Below are positions 27,316 through 37,445 of a DNA stretch of 64,000 nucleotides, in pieces; the first letter of the stretch is position 1, and every line of letters starts with the position of its first letter. The notes under the pieces were generated by a model that was given only the letters and a program-made list of their open reading frames with translations, made no database searches and was not told where the DNA came from. Origin of the DNA: Candidatus Gastranaerophilales bacterium (GTDB lineage Bacteria; Cyanobacteriota; Vampirovibrionia; Gastranaerophilales; Gastranaerophilaceae). The translations under genes were made by a program, and so were the position numbers. The stretch covers positions 1 to 64,000 of the forward strand of contig CALUXX010000003.1 in assembly GCA_944324845.1 (NCBI GenBank), read 5' to 3'.

Positions 27316-30300
27316 TTATAAATAAATTTTAAGTACTGCTGTTGTATTTTCGTAAGAACCCACGCTACGAGGTGCTTTCAAGACATTAAGTGTTTGATTA
27401 ACAGTTCTTAACACTATATTATCTATCTGATTTGAGCCACTTGCGGTTACTATTCTTGCATCTCTGAATGTTCCATCTTGGTTGTATGTAATACTTACTC
27501 GCATTTCACTTGCATATGCTTTATCAGATACTGCTAACAAGTCAGTCATCAATGCTGATTTCAAACTTTTTCCTGCTGATTGGAAATATTGTTGGAAATT
27601 CGGATCTGCTGAAACTGTTCCGGGAACCTCCCATGACAATTTTTTAACTTCAACAAATGAGCCTGGTGATGCTGGAGGTGTTGTACCTGCAGTTGAGGCA
27701 AGAGCATTTGTATTATTATCCATTTCAACCACTTGACCTGTCGGCTGAGCTTCTTGCTGTGCAACATTATTATTCATTTCTCCACCATCTTCACTTATTG
27801 GTTGTGGGGTTTCATCTACAGGCCCTTTCAAGAATTTAGAAACTCCAAAACCAAATGCAAATAGCAATACAAATACTACTAATGCACCTACAATGCTTAA
27901 ACCTGCAGCTAGACCGCCTGATGACTTTTGTTTTTGTTGAGTTAATCTTCCAGGATTATTCAATATTGTATTTGTTGCTACTTCTGAATTTCTCTCATAT
28001 AAACTGCTTATTGTATCATCATCTAGCATTGGTTGTTTAACTTCTTGAGCATTTATGTCAATATTAATTTCTCCAGGTTTAAATGTTTTATCACTTATTA
28101 CTGTTGAATTTGTTTTTGCATTATAAACAGGTGTTGCCGGTGAATGTTCTATTATTGAATCTTCAGTATTTTCTTCTGCTTGAACAGTTGGTTCCACATC
28201 AGCCAATGTGTCATAACCATCATCAGTTGTCCAATCTTGTTCTTGCGGTTGCGCAGCGACTTCTGCGGCTAAAGATTCTTCCATAAGATTATCAATATCA
28301 TCATCTTCATTATTGATATCGTTATCTTCAGCACTTTCTGATATTTCTATAGGTTCATTTTCAACCGTATTCTCTACTTGTGTATTATTAGCTTCTTGTA
28401 TAGGATTTTCTTCCTCACTATCAGATTCTTCAATCACTAAATCTTCCATAAAATCTTCTGTTGGAATAGTATCTTCAATTTCTGTATTTTTATCTTCCCC
28501 AAGTGAAACATCTTCTGTACTTGCAGTATCGTATAGAATATCTGAAGATTTAAATGCAGAACCATCAACTAAATCATCTGTATAATCAGTTTCTCCAATA
28601 TTTACAGAACCTCCGATTAAAGTTTCTGCAACATCTAAATCTAACAATTCATCAGGGTTAATTTCTTCTTCAGGGCCCCAATTCATATTATCTAATGGTG
28701 ATGTTCCATCTTCGTTAATTGTATATGAATTCAAGTCAGGGAGTTCCATAGTTTCTGTTTCAACTTGTTGAAGATCTAATTCTTCAATGTTTGCAGCAGG
28801 TTTAGTCGGAGAATCGACATCTTTTATTGCTCCTAACTCAACAATTCCTGATTCATCTTCCACATATTCTTCTCGTTCAACTGTTTCAATACTATTCATA
28901 TCAACAACTTCATGAACAATAGTTTCCTGCTTTTCACGCTCTACTACAGTAAGCTCAAACATATCTTTAGGCTTATCTGTTAATCCTTGCGCTTCTGCCA
29001 TCATATTTGCTTGTCTTTTAGCATCTGAAAGACCCCCAATAAAAGACATATGATCATCTGATGTTGACATTGAATTAACATCAGCATGATAATTGTCATT
29101 ATTTTGAGGTTTATTTATAGGCTGAGCATGACCTTTTTGAATTCCTGCAGAAATATCTTCAACTGAGCCGCCTGCAACTGAAGTCATTTTTATTGCGTTA
29201 TCAGATACAGCTTCTGAAACTCCTATTTTATTTTCTTCAGGTTTGTTTTTATCTATTGCTGCTATTGCATTGTCTAAAAGCGTATCGACAGACATTTCCT
29301 TCATTGGAATAGGTTTTGAATAATCATTCATAGATATAATAGGAGTCTGTACATTGTTATTTTCAAAACTTACAATATTTTCGTCTTTTGAAACATTATC
29401 ACTTGGCTCTTCTTGAACTTGTTCAGGCTCTATAGTTTCTACATCAGAAATTTCAATATCTTCATCTAGTGATAATTCCTCATCAATATCACCTAACATC
29501 AAATCATCTTCCAACATTGGTTCTTCTGAATTTTCTGCCTCAGATGATGGTGCGATTGCATCTTCTGCTGTTGATATTTCTTCTGTTGGTTCTTCTTTAA
29601 TATCTTCAACTTGTTCAACTTCTTCGGTTTCAGTTTCTTCGGTTCCTGCTTTTTCTTCTTCAGGTTGTGAAATTTCTTCTGCTGATTCTTCAACGTCTGA
29701 AGTTTCTAGCGTATCAATATCTGATACTTCCATATCTTCATCTAGTAACAATTCATCATCAATATCACCCAGCATTAAATCATCTTCCACTAACATTGGT
29801 TCTTCTGAATTTTCTGCCTCAGATGATGGCGCGATTGCGTCTTCTTCTGTTGGTTCTTCTTTGATATCTTCAACTTGTTCAACTTCTTCGGTTTCTGTTT
29901 CTTCTGCTTCTACTTTTTCTTCTTCAGCTTGCGAAATTTCTTCTGCTGATTCTTCAACATCTGAAGTTTCTAGTGTATCGATATCTGACACTTCCAGATC
30001 TTCATCTAGTGACAATTCATCATCAATATCGCCTAACATCAAATCATCTTCCAACATTGGTTCTTCTGAATTTTCTGCCTCAGGCGATGGAGCTGTTGCA
30101 TCTTCTTCTGTTGGTTCTTCTTTAATATCTTCAACTTGTTCAACTTCTTCGGTTTCTGTTTCTTCAGCTTCTGCTTTTTCTTCTTCAGGTTGTGAAATTT
30201 CTTCTGCTGATTCTTCAACGTCTGAAGTTTCTAGGGTATCGATATCTGATACTTCCATATCTTCATCTAGTGATAATTCATCATCAATATCACCTAGTGC

Positions 30301-31446
30301 TAATTCTTCTTCTGCCTGTTCAACATCTTCTTGCTTTTCATCTTCTTCATTTGATTCTTGTTCAGAAGTTTCTTCTTCGGTTTGCGATTCTGCTTTTTCT
30401 TCTTGTTCTGATTCTTCTAAATTCTTTTCGTCTTGAGCTTGCGGCTCAGTTTCTTTTTCAGGATCATACATTTCCAAAGTTGGAGTTATTTTTTCTTCTT
30501 GAACTTCTTCAACTTCTGCTGTTGGCTCTTCTACCGGAGCAGCCTCAAATACATCAGATAATTTTGCTGATGTTTCTACAACTTCTTTTACTTCCTCTAC
30601 ACTTTCTGTAACAGTATCAAAAACTTCTGCGGCTTCTGCTGTTTTTTCTGTTATTGCAGCTTCAATACCTTCTTTTAAAATTTCTTCCGTTGTTAGAGCA
30701 GCAATACCCGGAACTGCTTTTGATGCTTGTTCTTTTATATCTATTCTTTCTTGTAAAACTGTTGCTACTTGATTAGATAGAACTTCAAAATTATCAAATT
30801 CTGAAACACTATCTCTTAGCATTGAGTCTGTAAGCATCAATCTATACAATTCTTTACGTTCTGCATTATTTAAGTTATGATCAGAAAGACCAACAGATAA
30901 CGCCCTGCCTTTTAAGAAATCTTTTGCATCTAATCTTTGATCTTTGATAGTTTTATATTTATTTAATGTCTTAAATAAAGTATCAGGAGTAGAAAGGTGT
31001 TCTTTTGGGAAGAAATAATATTCATTGTTGGCACATTTTTTATTTACTTGAGAAGGTTTAAAATATCCGATTAATTCGGCATCTTTAAGATTTTTAGCAA
31101 GTTTTAAGACTATGTAGATATCAGGAGTAATATCAAGTTCAAAATGAGATTTTGGAATAAATATTTTGTCTTCATCAAAAATGGCACGAACATCTAAATG
31201 AACATTCGGTAATAATACATCTGCAATATCAACATCTTCAAGAACTTTTGAAATTGAATGCATTGAAACAATATCTTCTGTTTCATAACCATTATCAGCA
31301 AGATATCTGATAAACAATTCAGCACCTAAAACGTTTATGTATGCACGATTTCTGGTTTCAGCATTAACAAAACGTCTGGACATAAAATCTGCCTCAATAT
31401 AATCATTCTTATCTATATTTAACACTAAAGTCTGTAACTCTGCCAT
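27316..31446 (-). CDS. DUF1822-like protein with acidic repeats, one TM helix and TonB-type C-terminus
   Basis: This 1376-residue envelope-spanning protein begins at an ATG preceded by GGGAGG. Residues about 1-170 resemble the cyanobacterial DUF1822 domain (RNRAYINVLGAELFIRYL; YIVLKLAKNLKDAELIGYF). Residues about 240-1180 are very acidic and Glu/Ser-rich, including three near-repeats of about 90 residues between about 380 and 670 (LMLGDIDDELSLDED and EDIKEEPTEED units). One membrane helix lies near 1190-1215 (AAGLSIVGALVVFVLLFAFG). The last 100 residues form a TonB C-terminal-like domain (MRVSITYNQDGTFRDARIV). The predicted topology is N-inside with the C-terminus in the periplasm. The sigma-like and STAND genes follow in the same operon, so it may relay envelope signals; that is inference. 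Confidence 0.8.
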   Translation of the reverse strand: MAELQTLVLNIDKNDYIEADFMSRRFVNAETRNRAYINVLGAELFIRYLADNGYETEDIVSMHSISKVLEDVDIADVLLPNVHLDVRAIFDEDKIFIPKSHFELDITPDIYIVLKLAKNLKDAELIGYFKPSQVNKKCANNEYYFFPKEHLSTPDTLFKTLNKYKTIKDQRLDAKDFLKGRALSVGLSDHNLNNAERKELYRLMLTDSMLRDSVSEFDNFEVLSNQVATVLQERIDIKEQASKAVPGIAALTTEEILKEGIEAAITEKTAEAAEVFDTVTESVEEVKEVVETSAKLSDVFEAAPVEEPTAEVEEVQEEKITPTLEMYDPEKETEPQAQDEKNLEESEQEEKAESQTEEETSEQESNEEDEKQEDVEQAEEELALGDIDDELSLDEDMEVSDIDTLETSDVEESAEEISQPEEEKAEAEETETEEVEQVEDIKEEPTEEDATAPSPEAENSEEPMLEDDLMLGDIDDELSLDEDLEVSDIDTLETSDVEESAEEISQAEEEKVEAEETETEEVEQVEDIKEEPTEEDAIAPSSEAENSEEPMLVEDDLMLGDIDDELLLDEDMEVSDIDTLETSDVEESAEEISQPEEEKAGTEETETEEVEQVEDIKEEPTEEISTAEDAIAPSSEAENSEEPMLEDDLMLGDIDEELSLDEDIEISDVETIEPEQVQEEPSDNVSKDENIVSFENNNVQTPIISMNDYSKPIPMKEMSVDTLLDNAIAAIDKNKPEENKIGVSEAVSDNAIKMTSVAGGSVEDISAGIQKGHAQPINKPQNNDNYHADVNSMSTSDDHMSFIGGLSDAKRQANMMAEAQGLTDKPKDMFELTVVEREKQETIVHEVVDMNSIETVEREEYVEDESGIVELGAIKDVDSPTKPAANIEELDLQQVETETMELPDLNSYTINEDGTSPLDNMNWGPEEEINPDELLDLDVAETLIGGSVNIGETDYTDDLVDGSAFKSSDILYDTASTEDVSLGEDKNTEIEDTIPTEDFMEDLVIEESDSEEENPIQEANNTQVENTVENEPIEISESAEDNDINNEDDDIDNLMEESLAAEVAAQPQEQDWTTDDGYDTLADVEPTVQAEENTEDSIIEHSPATPVYNAKTNSTVISDKTFKPGEINIDINAQEVKQPMLDDDTISSLYERNSEVATNTILNNPGRLTQQKQKSSGGLAAGLSIVGALVVFVLLFAFGFGVSKFLKGPVDETPQPISEDGGEMNNNVAQQEAQPTGQVVEMDNNTNALASTAGTTPPASPGSFVEVKKLSWEVPGTVSADPNFQQYFQSAGKSLKSALMTDLLAVSDKAYASEMRVSITYNQDGTFRDARIVTASGSNQIDNIVLRTVNQTLNVLKAPRSVGSYENTTAVLKIYL
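29440..30300 (-). repeat. ~270-bp near-identical coding repeats, acidic region
   Basis: Three units and part of a fourth recur with landmarks near 29467, 29734, 30006 and 30267 (spacing about 261-272 bases). Each encodes a GDIDDELSLDED block, a SDIDTLETSDVEESAEE block and a run of Glu-rich codons. DNA identity between units is high, suggesting recent expansion. Confidence 0.85.
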
Positions 31447-31616
31447 TTTTATATTTCCTCCCTCTCCAATTATATAGATTACAATTCATTCAAAAATATT
31501 CCATATTTTATGTAAAGTTTTGTAACAATATATTGAAAAATTTTTATAAAAAGACAAAAATAGAATGTCAGGTGTTTTATATCCTATGTGGTAGAAGTGT
31601 TAAGGAGGTTTTTCCT

Positions 31617-32009
31617 ATGATGGTAAATTCAATATCCGGTGTTAGATTTTGCGGACCTGCAGATACAGCAGCTGCTGCAGCCAAACCTGAAGGTTCAGGT
31701 TTTCTTGATCGTCCTGGAGCATTTGCTAAACCGGCTGAAAATAAACCAGCTCAAGTTGATGTTGCACCTAAAAAGAAAAGTTCTTTTGGTAAAAAACTTT
31801 TAACTACTGTTGGTGTCTTAGTTGCTGTTGCTGCAGCACTAGTTGCCGGTAACAAAGCTAAAGTTTTGAATGTTCTAACTGATGCTGAAAAAGCTAATGC
31901 TGGTTGGTTCAAAAAAGCAGTTAACTATGTTGCCGTTGCCGGTGAATGGCTTGCTAAAAATACTTATGATCCTATTGCTAAGTTATTTAGCAAAAAACCA
32001 ACAGCCTAG
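31617..32009 (+). CDS. Small membrane protein with VRFCG N-terminal motif
   Basis: This protein of 130 residues is unknown. The start is set by AAGGAGG at 31602-31608, eight bases before ATG 31617; a longer frame reaches 31533 but has no ribosome site. Residues 4-13 (NSISGVRFCG) match the short N-terminal motif seen in other proteins here. An Ala/Pro/Lys-rich stretch follows (to about 55), then a membrane helix (LLTTVGVLVAVAAALVAG, about 62-79), and a C-terminal amphipathic part (GWFKKAVNYVAVAGEWLAKN). It is divergent from the DUF1822 gene and ends in a strong terminator. Secreted-and-anchored or inner-membrane placement are both possible. Confidence 0.7.
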   Translation: MMVNSISGVRFCGPADTAAAAAKPEGSGFLDRPGAFAKPAENKPAQVDVAPKKKSSFGKKLLTTVGVLVAVAAALVAGNKAKVLNVLTDAEKANAGWFKKAVNYVAVAGEWLAKNTYDPIAKLFSKKPTA

Positions 32010-32036
32010 TGATTTTCAATATAAAATAATTATTTC

Positions 32037-32066
32037 AAAAAAGAGTAACATACGTTACTCTTTTTT
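32037..32066 (+). terminator. Intrinsic terminator
   Basis: AAAAAAGAGTAAC pairs with GTTACTCTTTTTT around loop ATAC, 28 bases after the stop at 32009. Confidence 0.9.
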
Positions 32067-32067
32067 G

Positions 32068-32097
32068 TTGACGGTTTTTTAAACTACGTGTTATAAT
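32068..32097 (+). promoter_or_regulatory. Promoter of the tail-fibre-like cassette
   Basis: TTGACG at 32068-32073, an 18-base spacer and TATAAT at 32092-32097, with TGT just upstream giving an extended -10. The predicted leader is about 55 bases. Confidence 0.75.
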
Positions 32098-32159
32098 AAT
32101 AGTGTTAATTTGTTTATTGTTCCAGGTTTTGGGCTTTCAGATATGTCAGAAAGGACACA

Positions 32160-32771
32160 ATGACATACGGAGTACCATATTCTTTTGTTCCAGGGACAAA
32201 AGCTAAGGCTGATGAAGTTAATGCCAATTTTATTGATATCCTTGATAAAATACAAACTACTAACAGCCGTATAGACACTGCCAATACTACAATTCAAGAA
32301 TGCAGTTCTTCACTTGATTCAAAATTAAATATTGATTTATCTAACTTAAGCGAAGAAGGAGAATCAAAATTTAATGGGATGGCCTATGAAAAAGATTTAG
32401 ACGGGAACTGGACTGAAAAATATATCGCCTGCGCGGTTTCTTCAGTATTAGCTCCAGGAGCTACGCACTCATTCTCATTAACCAATTTTCTTCCTTCAGA
32501 TAGTAATATTTATGAAGTAATGGTTGCAATTACAGCCGAAACCGCAGCAACTTCAGGAGCTCTTTCCTATCTTTTTGCAAACACTGACAAAATGACAAAC
32601 AAAAAACCAATAATCAAAACAATTTCAAGACATAGCAGCGTCGCTTACGGAAATAATGCCTGCACATTTATTGTTGGAACAGGAAGAAAAATCAACATAG
32701 TAAGCAGCGCAAACTGTGTAGGATCAACTACATACAATTTTGAAATATACGCATACAGAAAGGTTAGGTAA
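32160..32771 (+). CDS. Phage tail-fibre-like protein
   Basis: This 203-residue protein starts at ATG 32160, with AAAGGA four bases upstream. Residues 8-26 (SFVPGTKAKADEVNANFID) match the opening of many phage tail-fibre and tail-spike proteins, where PGTKAKA-x-E-V-N-A-N-F begins a trimeric stalk. A short helical stretch follows (about 24-60), then a beta-rich, Ser/Thr/Ala-rich distal part that could be a receptor-binding head. No head, capsid, lysis or integrase genes lie nearby, so this is not a prophage. It is followed at once by a small coiled-coil gene. It may be a domesticated tail-like fibre or a remnant; the clean promoter and intact frame argue that it is expressed. Confidence 0.65.
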   Translation: MTYGVPYSFVPGTKAKADEVNANFIDILDKIQTTNSRIDTANTTIQECSSSLDSKLNIDLSNLSEEGESKFNGMAYEKDLDGNWTEKYIACAVSSVLAPGATHSFSLTNFLPSDSNIYEVMVAITAETAATSGALSYLFANTDKMTNKKPIIKTISRHSSVAYGNNACTFIVGTGRKINIVSSANCVGSTTYNFEIYAYRKVR

Positions 32772-32774
32772 TAT

Positions 32775-33158
32775 ATGACAAAATATTTCTTTATTGAAAA
32801 CGGAATAATAAACGGTTGTGGTGAAATTAATCGTCTTGATGAAAATGTTGAAAATATAGAAGTTGATGATGAAACATATAATACCTATATTACAACACCT
32901 TCCAAATTCATATATAAAGACGGAAAAATTATTCAAAATCCTGAATATGAAAAACAAATACAGCAAGCCGCGATAAATGAAGAAATCTCTATGATTAAAA
33001 TAAAATTAGAAGATATAGACAAAAAAAGAGTTAGAGCAATTTGCGAAAACTCAATCAAAGATGAACAGCAAAACCAAACTTGGCTTGAATATTACAACGA
33101 AGAAGCTAAAAATTTAAGAAATAAAATCTCAAAACTAAATGAAAAATTATCCAAATAG
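32775..33158 (+). CDS. Small tail-associated coiled-coil protein
   Basis: This 127-residue protein starts three bases after the tail-fibre-like stop, with AGGTTAGG upstream, so it is translationally coupled. It resembles short proteins that follow phage tail-fibre genes. It has an N-terminal beta part (TKYFFIENGIINGCGEI), a FIYKDGKIIQNPEYEKQIQQ bridge, and a C-terminal coiled coil with regularly spaced hydrophobic residues (MIKIKLEDIDKKRVRAI; YYNEEAKNLRNKISKLNEKL). It may be a fibre-assembly or fibre-binding partner. A GC-rich hairpin follows the stop. Confidence 0.6.
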   Translation: MTKYFFIENGIINGCGEINRLDENVENIEVDDETYNTYITTPSKFIYKDGKIIQNPEYEKQIQQAAINEEISMIKIKLEDIDKKRVRAICENSIKDEQQNQTWLEYYNEEAKNLRNKISKLNEKLSK

Positions 33159-33162
33159 AGTG

Positions 33163-33191
33163 GACGGCTGCCGGAATATCCGGCAGCCGTC
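33163..33191 (+). terminator. GC-rich hairpin, probable terminator
   Basis: GACGGCTGCCGG pairs perfectly with CCGGCAGCCGTC around AATAT. The T-run after it is weak. Confidence 0.65.
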
Positions 33192-33215
33192 TCTATAAAT
33201 TTTACCTTTTTCTGC

Positions 33216-33221
33216 TATAAT
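33216..33221 (+). promoter_or_regulatory. Extended -10 of cysE promoter
   Basis: TATAAT is preceded by TGC (extended -10), with transcription predicted to start near 33228. The -35 region is poor. An in-frame ATG at 33224 would lie at the transcription start, which favours translation from 33272. Confidence 0.5.
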
Positions 33222-33271
33222 CGTTGCAGATACTATATAATTATTCAAAAATAACACAAGAAAGAGCAAAT

Positions 33272-33922
33272 ATGTTTAATGTTATAAAAAGAGGAATTAC
33301 AAAGGTAAAAGAAGATATTAAAGTTATTTATGAAAATGATCCTGCAGCAAAAAATCTTTTGGAAGTAATTTTATGCTACCCAGGATTACATGCACTTATT
33401 GCTCATCGTCTTGCACATAGGCTTTACAAGTGGCATATACCTCTTATCCCAAGAATTATCTCATATATTACAAGAATTATTACAGGAATTGAAATTCATC
33501 CGGGGGCAATCATTGGAAGAAGATGTTTTATTGACCACGGAGAAGGTATCGTAATTGGAGAAACTACAATTATCGGTGATGACGTTTTGATATACCAGCA
33601 AGTAACTCTTGGCGGTACAGGTAAAGAATCCGGCAAAAGACACCCTACAATAGGTAATAGCGTAATTCTAGGAGCTGGCGCCAAAGTTTTAGGAAATATT
33701 AATATAGGTGATTATGTTAGAGTTGGTGCAGGTTCTGTCGTTATTGACGATGTTCCCGAAAACTCAACAGTTGTTGGCGTTCCAGGAAGAGTCGTACATC
33801 GTATGGTTACAGATAAAAATGGTGTCCTTATGCACAATAGAATTCCTGACCCTATTTCGTGTGAAATCAGCAAATTAAAAGCTGAAGTTGAAATACTTAA
33901 ACATAAAACAACTGATATGTAA
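33272..33922 (+). CDS. cysE: Serine O-acetyltransferase
   Basis: This enzyme acetylates L-serine with acetyl-CoA, the first step of cysteine synthesis. The chosen start ATG 33272 gives 216 residues, the short form of CysE common in cyanobacteria and Firmicutes. The N-terminal helical part (about 1-60) is followed by a left-handed beta-helix of hexapeptide repeats. Visible motifs are EIHPGAIIGRRCFIDHGEGI (catalytic His), VIGETTIIGDDVLIYQQVTLGG, and KRHPTIGNSVILGAGAKVLG. AAGAAAGAG precedes the start. The C-terminal tail is charged and does not clearly carry the usual Ile-terminated CysK-binding tail. Confidence 0.93.
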   Translation: MFNVIKRGITKVKEDIKVIYENDPAAKNLLEVILCYPGLHALIAHRLAHRLYKWHIPLIPRIISYITRIITGIEIHPGAIIGRRCFIDHGEGIVIGETTIIGDDVLIYQQVTLGGTGKESGKRHPTIGNSVILGAGAKVLGNINIGDYVRVGAGSVVIDDVPENSTVVGVPGRVVHRMVTDKNGVLMHNRIPDPISCEISKLKAEVEILKHKTTDM

Positions 33923-34006
33923 CAAATATTTAACAATATACTCTTTACATGGCAATATCTACAGAATATATGGTTTATATATACTAGATGGATGTAAAGG
34001 AATATT

Positions 34007-34372
34007 ATGACAAATATAAAAAACTTCCGAGATTCATACCCTTCTATACACTATGGGCGTAATAATATATGGAATAGTTATGACCGAAACGCAGCTGCAA
34101 AAGCGGCAAGAACGCCAATGATGGCTGATTCTGTCTTCGTTATTACACCTGCCCAACAACATTGCCATGTTAGCGGGTTTGCCAAAGCGCTTTTTGGAAT
34201 TAATAGTTTCTTTGGCGGGCTATTTGGCGGCTACAGCATGACATCCGGACAAGGTATGCCAGGAGTTGGCATGGGTGGAATGTATGGCGGTATGGGCATG
34301 GGAGGTATGGGTATGGGTGGCATGGGTGGAATGCGACCTTTTGGAACGGGCGGATTTGGATTTTTCTGTTAG
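34007..34372 (+). CDS. Small Gly/Met-rich protein
   Basis: This 121-residue protein has no recognised family. AAAGGA lies upstream of the ATG. The first 60 residues are polar with an Ala-rich stretch (NAAAKAARTPMM) and a short hydrophobic segment (SGFAKALFGINSFFGGLFGG, about 56-75). The last 40 residues are GMG/GGM repeats ending GTGGFGFFC. The tail resembles the C-terminal GGM tail of the GroEL encoded 1.1 kb away, though this is probably low-complexity convergence. The terminal Cys is unusual. A good terminator follows, so the gene is monocistronic. Confidence 0.65.
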   Translation: MTNIKNFRDSYPSIHYGRNNIWNSYDRNAAAKAARTPMMADSVFVITPAQQHCHVSGFAKALFGINSFFGGLFGGYSMTSGQGMPGVGMGGMYGGMGMGGMGMGGMGGMRPFGTGGFGFFC

Positions 34373-34374
34373 TA

Positions 34375-34404
34375 AACGAACATCTTATCAGGTGTTCGTT
34401 TTTT
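34375..34404 (+). terminator. Intrinsic terminator
   Basis: AACGAACA pairs with TGTTCGTT around a ten-base loop and is followed by Ts. It begins three bases after the stop at 34372. Confidence 0.85.
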
Positions 34405-34464
34405 GTATGTTGACATTAAACTGATTGTATTGCAATATATATTCTGAAATATTTAGAGGAAAAG

Positions 34465-35376
34465 ATGCCTGAAATTTCAGTAATAGTGCCTGTTTATAAC
34501 GTTGAAAAATATTTAAAAAAATGCTTGAACAGTCTTGTTAATCAAACTTTTCAAGACATTGAAATTATTTGCATAAATGACGGTTCTACAGACAATTCTG
34601 AATCTATTTTAAATAATTTTGCAAACAAAGATTCAAGGATAAAAATTATTACTCAACAAAATTCTGGAGTATCCGGCGCCAGAAATTTAGGAATTCTAAA
34701 TTCTTCAGGCAATTACATAATGTTTTTAGATGCCGATGACTATTACAATAAAAAAGCTTGTGAATTATCCTATAACACAATCACCAAAACACAAGCTGAT
34801 ATTGGAGTTTTTGGAATAAGTGAATTATACAACTTTATACAAATCCCCTGCATTGTTAATAAAAACATTAAAAGAGCAGTGCAAAATTCAGCAACAATTG
34901 ATTTGTGGAAATTTCAAACTTATAGTGTCAACAAAATATATAAAAAAGACTTCTTAATAAGAAATAATCTTAAATTTCCGCTTGGCATAAAAACCGCAGA
35001 AGACACAATTTTCTCATTAAGCTGCTTATTTAAAAACCCTAAATACTGCTTTATAGATAAATCCTTATATGTATATAGAAAAAATCGAAAGAATTCTGTC
35101 ACAACAAATTCAAACGGGGTAAAAAACGATCTCACTGCGTTAAAAATGTTTTATGAAAGTGATATATTCCAACAACAATCAGAAACTATACAATTAAAAG
35201 TTATTGAAAAATTTTGCAGCGGTAGTTGGAATTACTATAAGCGAAATCGAAATAATAAAGAATTACTAATTGATATAAAAAATTTGTTGAATTTTATTGA
35301 ACAACGATATGAAATAAATAAATTAAAAGATTTTAAAAAATATAATCAGATAAAAGAAATAACAAAAGAATTATAG
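34465..35376 (+). CDS. Family 2 glycosyltransferase
   Basis: This cytoplasmic enzyme, 303 residues, transfers a sugar from a nucleotide donor to a growing surface glycan. The GT-A core is clear: EISVIVPVYNVEKYLKKCL at 3-21, IICINDGSTDNSESIL at about 34-49, then SGVSGARNLG and YIMFLDADDYY with the DxD metal site near 92-96. A second acidic residue lies in AEDTIFSLS. The C-terminal 100 residues are helical. AGAGGAAAAG precedes the ATG. It stands alone between terminators and is not inside a visible glycan locus, so the acceptor cannot be guessed. It resembles capsule or teichoic-type EpsJ/WcaA-like enzymes. Confidence 0.9.
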   Translation: MPEISVIVPVYNVEKYLKKCLNSLVNQTFQDIEIICINDGSTDNSESILNNFANKDSRIKIITQQNSGVSGARNLGILNSSGNYIMFLDADDYYNKKACELSYNTITKTQADIGVFGISELYNFIQIPCIVNKNIKRAVQNSATIDLWKFQTYSVNKIYKKDFLIRNNLKFPLGIKTAEDTIFSLSCLFKNPKYCFIDKSLYVYRKNRKNSVTTNSNGVKNDLTALKMFYESDIFQQQSETIQLKVIEKFCSGSWNYYKRNRNNKELLIDIKNLLNFIEQRYEINKLKDFKKYNQIKEITKEL

Positions 35377-35387
35377 ATTAATATTTA

Positions 35388-35421
35388 AAGAGGGCGGAAA
35401 CTGATAAGTTTCCGCCCTCTT
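35388..35421. terminator. Bidirectional terminator
   Basis: AGAGGGCGGAAACT pairs with AGTTTCCGCCCTCT around GATA, between the glycosyltransferase and groEL stops. Confidence 0.9.
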
Positions 35422-35462
35422 CTTATTGTTATTAAAAGTAGTAACAATGTTTGATATGATAA

Positions 35463-37127
<1,665 letters not shown>

Positions 37128-37160
37128 TTATAAATCTAGTTTTTAAAAATTTCTAATCCC

Positions 37161-37445
37161 TTATTCAATTACTGCTAAAGCATCTTTTATTGAAAGGATT
37201 TTATATTCAACGCCATCGATTTTAACATCTGTACCTGAATATTTAGCGTAAAGGATTACATCACCAACTTTAACATCCATAGGTTCTCTTTCGCCTTTGT
37301 CATTTAGTTTGCCAAGACCTACAGCTACAACTTCACCTCTTTGTGGTTTTTCTTTTGCGCTATCAGGAATAAAAATACCACCTGAAGTTTGTTCTGTTTC
37401 TTCAATAACTTTAATTACAATTCTTTCGCCTAATGGTTTAATCAT
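37161..37445 (-). CDS. groS: Co-chaperonin GroES
   Basis: The 94-residue co-chaperonin caps GroEL. It has the standard length and motifs: [20 protein letters not shown] at the N-terminus, the mobile loop [37 protein letters not shown], and a C-terminal [14 protein letters not shown]. It starts the groES-groEL operon, reading away from the giant calpain-like gene. The 294 bases between the two genes (37446-37739) hold the divergent control regions. I see no CIRCE repeat there, so the heat-shock control is unlike the HrcA type. Confidence 0.97.
   Translation of the reverse strand: MIKPLGERIVIKVIEETEQTSGGIFIPDSAKEKPQRGEVVAVGLGKLNDKGEREPMDVKVGDVILYAKYSGTDVKIDGVEYKILSIKDALAVIE

Noticed and set aside
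29861-30436. A 191-codon Ser-rich plus-strand frame
   Set aside because: It is the antisense of the Glu/Asp-rich repeats of the minus-strand gene; composition explains it.
32160-33158. Prophage
   Set aside because: Only two tail-like genes; no integrase, capsid, terminase or lysis genes on either side.
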